Source: Amycolatopsis saalfeldensis (GTDB taxonomy: Bacteria; Actinomycetota; Actinomycetes; Mycobacteriales; Pseudonocardiaceae). From it: 64,000 nucleotides of DNA. The stretch lies in contig NZ_FOEF01000008.1 of NCBI RefSeq assembly GCF_900110575.1, positions 278,380 through 342,379 on the forward strand, read 5' to 3'. This document shows positions 58,366 to 64,000 of this stretch, one piece after another; position 1 is the stretch's first letter, and the number at the start of each line of letters is the position of its first letter. The translations under genes and the position numbers were made by a program. Under the pieces are notes generated by a model. It saw nothing but the letters and a program-made list of their open reading frames with translations. It was not told where the DNA came from and made no database searches.

Positions 58366-61300
58366 ATGAGCACGCTGCAGTTCAAGAAGTCGCCGCGGCT
58401 GGCCGCGCCGCGCCCGCCGGGCGGCGAGGTGCACCTGGAGCCACCACCCGAGGTGCCCCGCACGATCCCGGGCAACATCGTCCAGAAGCTGATTCCCGGC
58501 GTGATGATCTTCGCCTCGCTCGGGATGATGGGCTACATGTTCACGGCCGGTGGCCGGAACCCGCAGACGATCATGATGAGCGGCATGATGCTGATGGGCA
58601 CCGTCGGCATGCTCGCCGGCGGTGGCGGCCGGGGCGGTGGCGCCAAGAAGGCCGAGATGGACGAGGACCGCAAGGACTACCTGCGCTACCTCGGCCAGAT
58701 GCGTGACCGAGCCCGCGAGGCGATGGTCGATCAGCGTGCCGCGCTGGAGTGGGTGCACCCGGACCCGCAGTCGCTGTGGTCGCTGGCGGCCAGCCGCCGC
58801 ATGTGGGAGCGCCGGACGAACGACCAGGACTTCCTGCACCTGCGCGTCGGCCGCAGCTCGCACCGGCTCGCCACGCGGCTGGTCCCGCCCCAGACCGGCC
58901 CGGTCGACGAGCTGGAGCCGATCGCCACGCTGGCGCTGCGCCGGTTCGTGCGCGCGCACTCGATCGTGCCCGACCTGCCCACGCAGATCACCCTGCGCGG
59001 GTTCGCGGCCGTGAGCATGCAGGGCGAGCGCGCGCTGACCCGCGGCCTCGCCCGCGCCATGGTCGCGCAGCTGGTCGCCTTCCACGGCCCCGACGACGTG
59101 ATGATCGCGATCGCCACCGCGGGCCGGGCGAAGGAGGAGTGGGAGTGGGCGAAGTGGCTCCCGCACGTCCAGCACCCGACGATGTCCGACGGCATCGGCC
59201 AGCTGCGCATGATGGCGGGTTCGCTGGCCCAGATCGAGCAGTGGCTCGACGAGGAGCTGCGCGACCGGCAGCGGTTCTCCCGCAACGCCACCCCGCCCCC
59301 GGACCAGCCGCACGTCGTGATCATCGTCGACGACGCGGAGGTCACCCGGGAGGAGCAGATCATCCTCGAGGAGGGTCTGGTCGGCGTCACGCTGATCGAC
59401 CTGTCCGAGTCGATCGGCAACCTCGCCGCCCGCCGTGGTCTGCGGCTGGTGGTGGAGCCCGAGCGGCTCGGCGCGCGTAGTGCCGGCGGCGTGGAGTGGT
59501 TCGGCCGTCCGGACACGCTTTCGATCGTCGAGGCGGAGGCGCTGTCCAGGCTGATCGCGCCGTACCGCGTCGGGACCGCGGCCGGCGCGGACGTGAGCGA
59601 AGAGGAACCGCTCCTGTCCAACCCGTCGCTGCTCGAACTGCTGGGCATCCCCGGCGACCCGATGACGTTCGATGTGCAGCAGGCTTGGCGGCCCCGCCCG
59701 ATCCGTGACCGGTACCGGGTGCCGTTCGGCGTGGGCGAGTACGGCCAGCCGGTCGAGCTGGACATCAAGGAGGCCGCGGTCGAGGGCATGGGCCCGCACG
59801 GCCTGTGCATCGGCGCGACCGGTTCCGGTAAGTCGGAGTTCCTCCGCACGCTGGTGCTGGGCATGCTCGCCACGCACTCGTCGAGCACGCTCAACTTCGT
59901 CCTCGTCGACTTCAAGGGTGGTGCGACGTTCCTGGGGCTGGACAAGGCCCCGCACGTCTCCGCGGTCATCACCAACCTCGCGGACGAGGTCACGCTGGTC
60001 GACCGCATGCGCGACGCGCTGGCCGGCGAGATGAACCGGCGCCAGGAGGCGCTGAAGAACGGCGGTAACTTCAAGAACGTCTGGGAGTACGAGAAAGCCC
60101 GTGAGAACGGCGCCGACCTCGACCCGCTGCCCGCGCTGTTCATCGTCTGTGACGAGTTCTCCGAGCTGCTGGCGGCGAAGCCGGACTTCATCGACCTGTT
60201 CGTCGCGATCGGCCGGCTGGGCCGGTCGCTGCAGATGCACATGCTGCTCGCCTCCCAGCGCCTGGAAGAGGGCAAGCTGCGCGGGCTCGACTCGCACCTG
60301 TCGTACCGGATCGGCCTGAAGACGTTCTCCGCGGCGGAATCCCGCGCGGCGATCGGTGTGCCGGACGCGTTCGAGCTGCCGTCGGTCCCCGGTGGCGGTT
60401 ACCTCAAGTTCGACACCTCCACGCTGGTGCGGTTCAAGGCGTCCTACGTCTCGGGCGCGTACCGGCCGGCGGGGATCCAGGCGGCGGGCCCGGCGGCGAC
60501 GGTGGTGCGCGCGGACAAGCGCCCGCAGCTGTTCGTGCCGGACTTCGTGGAGCTGCCGAAGGAGCCCGAGCCGCAGCAGATAGAGGAAGCGCCGAAGGCG
60601 GAGGAAAAGCAGCCCGAAGAGGCGGTGGAGCCGAGCGAGCTCGACGTCATCGTCTCGCGGCTGGTGGGCCAGGGCCCGCCGGCGCACGAGGTGTGGCTGC
60701 CGCCGTTGAACGAGCCGAACTCGCTGGACACCCTGCTGCCCAACCTGAACCCCACGGACGACCGCGGCCTGTCCCCGGTCGGGTTCTTCGGCAACGGCCG
60801 GCTGCAGGTGCCGATGGGCATCGTCGACCGGCCGTACGAGCAGCGCCGCGACATGCTGTGGGCGGACTTCGCCGGTGCGGCGGGCCACGGTGTGCTCGCC
60901 GGCGGGCCGCAGTCGGGCAAGTCGACGATGCTCCGGACGCTGATCATGTCGATGGCGCTGACCCACACGCCGGAGGAAGTCCAGTTCTACTGCCTCGACC
61001 TCGGTGGTGGCACGCTCGCCGGCCTGGCCGACCTGCCGCACGTCGGCGGGGTCGCGGTGGCCCGGCGGGAGCCGGACAAGGCCCGCCGGATCGTGGCCGA
61101 GCTGACCACCCTGCTCACCGAGCGGGAGGGCCGGTTCGGTGCGATGGGCATCGACTCGATGAACGAGTTCCGCAACCGCAAGCGCCGCGGCGAGATCCTG
61201 CCGGAGCAGGACGCGTTCGGCGACGCCTTCCTGGTGGTGGACAACTGGCGGGCGCTGCGGGACGACTTCGAGGAGCTGGAAACCTCGATCACCCGGCTCG

Positions 61301-62379
61301 CCACGCAGGGTCTGGCCTACGGCGTGCACGTGGTGATTTCGGCCAACCGGTGGGCCGACCTGCGCCCGGCGATCAAGGACATGCTGGGCACGCGGTTCGA
61401 GCTGCGCCTGGGTGACCCGACCGAGTCGGACATCGACCGCCGCACCGCGGTGAACGTGCCCGCCGGACGTCCCGGCCGTGGCCTGACCCGGGAGAAGCTG
61501 CACATGCTCACCGGGCTGCCGCGGATCGACGGGTCCAGCGACGCCGACACGGTAGCCGCCGGCGTGGCGGACGCGGTCGCGAAGATCCGTGGCGCGTGGC
61601 GTGGCCGCCCGGCCCCGCAGGTGCGCCTGCTGCCGGAGATGATCACCTACGAAGAGGTCCTCAAGGCCGACACCCGGCGCGACTCCAAGCTGGTGCCGAT
61701 CGGCGTCAACGAGGAAGACCTCCAGCCGATCTACCTGGACTTCAACGCCGACCCGCACTTCTTCGCGTTCGCGGACGGCGAGTCCGGGAAGACGAACCTG
61801 CTGCGGCAGATCGCGCGGGGCATCACCGAGCGCTTCACGCCGCAGGAGGCCGTGATCCTGCTGGTCGACTACCGGCGCACGATGCTCGGGTTCCTCAGCG
61901 GTGACTCGCTGCTCGGGTATGCGGTCTCGTCGACGCAGCTGGACAGCATGGTCCAGGACGTCTACGGGTCGATGACCCGGCGGCTGCCCGGCGCGGATGT
62001 CACGCAGGAGCAGCTGAAGACGCGGTCGTGGTGGACCGGGCCGGACCTGTTCGTCCTGGTCGACGACTACGACCTGGTGGTCACCCAGACCAACAACCCG
62101 CTCAAGCCGCTCTCGGACTTCCTGGCCCAGGCCAAGGACGTCGGCCTGCACCTGGTGGTGGTCCGCCGCACCGGTGGCGCGAGCCGCGCGTCGTACGACC
62201 CGGTCATCGGCAAGCTCAAGGAGATCGCGGCGCCGGGCATGGTCATGAACGGCTCCAAGGACGAAGGCGCGCTGATCGGCAACATCCGGCCCAGCGCGAT
62301 GCCCCCGGGCCGGGGCAACCTGCTCACCCGCAAGGCGGGCAAGCAGCTTGTGCAGGTTTCGTGGATCCAGCCGGACTAA
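58366..62379 (+). CDS. eccC: Type VII secretion ATPase EccC, single chain
   Basis: 1337 residues. N-terminal EccCa part with two transmembrane helices (NIVQKLIPGVMIFASLGMMG and a Met-rich second at about 67-85), then three FtsK/SpoIIIE-type ATPase domains: Walker A GATGSGKSE near 483, GGPQSGKST near 845 and DGESGKTN near 1138. Walker B: FIVCDEF in domain 1, FLVVDNW in domain 2 (no Glu), LFVLVDDYD in domain 3. Domain 1 is therefore the only one with a clear catalytic Glu, as in other EccC proteins. GAGGGGACC upstream of the ATG. Confidence 0.96.
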   Translation: MSTLQFKKSPRLAAPRPPGGEVHLEPPPEVPRTIPGNIVQKLIPGVMIFASLGMMGYMFTAGGRNPQTIMMSGMMLMGTVGMLAGGGGRGGGAKKAEMDEDRKDYLRYLGQMRDRAREAMVDQRAALEWVHPDPQSLWSLAASRRMWERRTNDQDFLHLRVGRSSHRLATRLVPPQTGPVDELEPIATLALRRFVRAHSIVPDLPTQITLRGFAAVSMQGERALTRGLARAMVAQLVAFHGPDDVMIAIATAGRAKEEWEWAKWLPHVQHPTMSDGIGQLRMMAGSLAQIEQWLDEELRDRQRFSRNATPPPDQPHVVIIVDDAEVTREEQIILEEGLVGVTLIDLSESIGNLAARRGLRLVVEPERLGARSAGGVEWFGRPDTLSIVEAEALSRLIAPYRVGTAAGADVSEEEPLLSNPSLLELLGIPGDPMTFDVQQAWRPRPIRDRYRVPFGVGEYGQPVELDIKEAAVEGMGPHGLCIGATGSGKSEFLRTLVLGMLATHSSSTLNFVLVDFKGGATFLGLDKAPHVSAVITNLADEVTLVDRMRDALAGEMNRRQEALKNGGNFKNVWEYEKARENGADLDPLPALFIVCDEFSELLAAKPDFIDLFVAIGRLGRSLQMHMLLASQRLEEGKLRGLDSHLSYRIGLKTFSAAESRAAIGVPDAFELPSVPGGGYLKFDTSTLVRFKASYVSGAYRPAGIQAAGPAATVVRADKRPQLFVPDFVELPKEPEPQQIEEAPKAEEKQPEEAVEPSELDVIVSRLVGQGPPAHEVWLPPLNEPNSLDTLLPNLNPTDDRGLSPVGFFGNGRLQVPMGIVDRPYEQRRDMLWADFAGAAGHGVLAGGPQSGKSTMLRTLIMSMALTHTPEEVQFYCLDLGGGTLAGLADLPHVGGVAVARREPDKARRIVAELTTLLTEREGRFGAMGIDSMNEFRNRKRRGEILPEQDAFGDAFLVVDNWRALRDDFEELETSITRLATQGLAYGVHVVISANRWADLRPAIKDMLGTRFELRLGDPTESDIDRRTAVNVPAGRPGRGLTREKLHMLTGLPRIDGSSDADTVAAGVADAVAKIRGAWRGRPAPQVRLLPEMITYEEVLKADTRRDSKLVPIGVNEEDLQPIYLDFNADPHFFAFADGESGKTNLLRQIARGITERFTPQEAVILLVDYRRTMLGFLSGDSLLGYAVSSTQLDSMVQDVYGSMTRRLPGADVTQEQLKTRSWWTGPDLFVLVDDYDLVVTQTNNPLKPLSDFLAQAKDVGLHLVVVRRTGGASRASYDPVIGKLKEIAAPGMVMNGSKDEGALIGNIRPSAMPPGRGNLLTRKAGKQLVQVSWIQPD

Positions 62380-62419
62380 GGCCGGGAGGAGTGCGTAAGA
62401 GCGTCAGCGGGGGTTTCCG

Positions 62420-64000
62420 GTGACGGTGCGGGTGGCGGTGGACTTCGGGACATCGAGCACCTGCGTCGTCACCTCCGTCAACGGCCGCGAGCCGCAGGTC
62501 GTGGTGATCGATGGGTTGCCGCTGATGTCGTCGGCGGTCTACGCGGCCGCCGACGGCACGCTGTTCGTCGGCCAGGAGGCCGAGCGGCAGGCGGCCGTCG
62601 ACCCGTCGCGGTACGAGCCCAACCCGAAGCGGCGGATCGACGAGGGTGAGCTGCTGCTCGGCGACACCGTGCTGCGGGTCACCGACGTCGTGCACGCCGT
62701 GCTGGGCCGGGTGGTGGCCGAGGCCCGGCGGATAGCCGGCGACGCCGAGGTCGACCTGCTGGTGCTCACCCACCCCGCCGACTGGGGCGCGATCCGCACC
62801 CGGCTGCTCCGCCAGGCCGCGGGCCGGCTGGCGAACGAGGTCGCGCTGGTGCCGGAGCCCGTCGCCGCGGCGGTGTACCACGCGGCCACCTTCGCCCCGG
62901 TCTCGCAGTCCGACGACCGCACGGTCGAGTTCAGCGGCCGTCCGGGCGAAGCGCTCGCGGTGCTGGACCTCGGCGGCGGCACGGTGGACGTCAGCGTCGT
63001 GCAGCGGCTGCCGGAGGCATCGCACGACCGGACGGGGCGGCCGCGTGGCGGGTTCCAGGTGCTGGCCACTCGTGGCGACCCGAGCTTCGGCGGCGCCGAC
63101 ATCGACCAGGCGCTGTTGGAGCACATCGGCTCACTGGTCTCGGCCACCGATCCCGACGCCTGGCGGCAGCTGGTGGAGGGCCGTGAGCTGACCGACCGGC
63201 GGCGCCGGCGGGTGCTGCGCCAGGACGTACGCGGCGCGAAGGAGACGCTCTCCCGGCACACCTACACCGACGTGCCGATGCCGCCGCCGTTCGCCGATGC
63301 GCACGTGACGCGCGAGGACCTGGAGCGGCTGATCACCGCGCCGCTGGGCCGCGCGGTCGAACTCACCAGCGCGGCCATCGCCGAAGCGGGGCTGCGCCCC
63401 AAGCAGCTGACGGCGATCTTCCTCGTCGGCGGGTCCAGCCGGATCCCGATGATCTCGCGGCTCGTGCACGAGCGCACCGGCGTCGTGCCGACGAGCCTGG
63501 ACCAGCCGGAGACCGTGGTGGCGCGAGGCGCACTGCGCGCGGTGCTCGTGGACCCGGACCGGACGGGAGCGTTGCCCGGCTCGTCCATCGCGCGCCTGGG
63601 GCGGGGCGAGGACGCGCGTGGGGAGCGCACCGAGGTCGTCCGCCCGGGGGAGTGGCCGCGCGAAGGCCGGTCCGAGTCCGAGGGGCGCCCGGAGCTGCGG
63701 CCGCGTCCGGGAGGCCGCCCGCCGTCCGGCCCGATCCCGGTCCCGCCCCCGCCGGCCCGGAGCGCTTACGGCGCCCAGCCACCCAGCGTCGCGAACCCAC
63801 TTCCCGGCGGCGCCGCGCCCGCACTGGGCAAGGGCCCCGGCGGTGCGGCCGCACCGGGCGGCGGCCATGGCGGTCCCGGTTCCGCGCCGGGCGGTGGTTC
63901 TGGCAGCGCCGGATCTGCGTTGGGCGGCGGCCATGGTGGCGCCGGATCTGCGTTGGGTGGCGGTCTTGGTGGCGCCGGATCTGCGTTGGGCGGCGGCCAT
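62420..64000 (+). CDS. Hsp70-like ATPase with Gly-rich repetitive tail (3' end outside window)
   Basis: Open from GTG 62420 to the window end (527 codons, no stop). Actin-fold motifs: VAVDFGTSSTCVV (phosphate 1), LAVLDLGGGTVDVSVV (phosphate 2) and AIFLVGGSSRIPMISRLV (adenosine). From about residue 390 it becomes Arg/Pro-rich, then Gly/Ala/Ser repeats of 11 residues. No DnaK-like substrate-binding domain is seen up to the edge. Starts 40 bp after eccC, so it is likely part of the ESX operon; function unknown. Confidence 0.85.
   Translation, partial: MTVRVAVDFGTSSTCVVTSVNGREPQVVVIDGLPLMSSAVYAAADGTLFVGQEAERQAAVDPSRYEPNPKRRIDEGELLLGDTVLRVTDVVHAVLGRVVAEARRIAGDAEVDLLVLTHPADWGAIRTRLLRQAAGRLANEVALVPEPVAAAVYHAATFAPVSQSDDRTVEFSGRPGEALAVLDLGGGTVDVSVVQRLPEASHDRTGRPRGGFQVLATRGDPSFGGADIDQALLEHIGSLVSATDPDAWRQLVEGRELTDRRRRRVLRQDVRGAKETLSRHTYTDVPMPPPFADAHVTREDLERLITAPLGRAVELTSAAIAEAGLRPKQLTAIFLVGGSSRIPMISRLVHERTGVVPTSLDQPETVVARGALRAVLVDPDRTGALPGSSIARLGRGEDARGERTEVVRPGEWPREGRSESEGRPELRPRPGGRPPSGPIPVPPPPARSAYGAQPPSVANPLPGGAAPALGKGPGGAAAPGGGHGGPGSAPGGGSGSAGSALGGGHGGAGSALGGGLGGAGSALGGGH
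63902..64000. repeat. Three 33-bp tandem repeats at the window end
   Basis: Units at 63902-63934, 63935-63967 and 63968-64000 share GCCGGATCTGCGTTGGG and encode GGAGSALGGGH/L. The array may continue beyond the window. Confidence 0.93.

Noticed and set aside
58024..62151. A 1375-codon minus-strand frame opposite eccC
   Set aside because: Composition artefact of the high-GC sense gene; no motifs, no ribosome binding site.

Overview
The window is very GC-rich with strongly GC-biased third codon positions, many GTG starts and several TTG starts. It carries an Mce operon, rpoBC, the str, S10, spc and alpha ribosomal operons, and a mycobacterial-style type VII (ESX) secretion locus with EccB/C/D/E and mycosin. 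This combination points to a mycolate-related or sister actinobacterium. I infer Pseudonocardiales, most probably Amycolatopsis, from the RpoB N-terminus and the gene set; that is recall, not a search.

Layout. 1-6685: end of an mce operon (mceB fragment, mceC, D, E lipoprotein, F, two Mce-associated membrane proteins) for lipid/sterol import. 6834-8108 (minus): a small, apparently decaying WXG100 / colicin-D-like toxin / immunity module whose toxin carries a hexanucleotide microsatellite. 8230-10562: secreted chorismate mutase, ADP-ribosylglycohydrolase, ankyrin protein. 10563-18617: promoter, rpoB, rpoC, terminator. 18641-24776: SRPBCC protein, then a locus of a secreted selenium-binding-protein-56-like beta-propeller, a polytopic membrane fusion protein, two small exported proteins and an MmpS-like protein. 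24799-25877: GNAT acetyltransferase and a small ORF.

26244-30571: rpsL-rpsG-fusA-tuf. 30987-40687: S10 and spc ribosomal protein genes. 41080-43759: secY-adk-map. 44084-48935: infA, rpmJ, rpsM, an unrecognised 61-codon ORF, rpsK, rpsD, rpoA, rplQ, truA. Most of these genes are tightly packed, often with 4-nt stop/start overlaps. Strong hairpins sit between several cistrons, and rpsL and rpsJ share an identical 16-nt leader element.

49005-64000: ESX locus. Two minus-strand genes look like a split EccE, the larger with a collagen-like Gly-Pro tract. Divergent eccB is followed by two secreted-substrate-type genes. Convergent mycP-eccD, then divergent eccC (three ATPase domains) and an Hsp70-like gene that runs off the window end.

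The parts most worth following up are the 19.6-24.2 kb exported SBP56-like/membrane-fusion locus, the truncated colicin-D-type ESX effector module, the small ORF inside the alpha operon and the collagen-like EccE.
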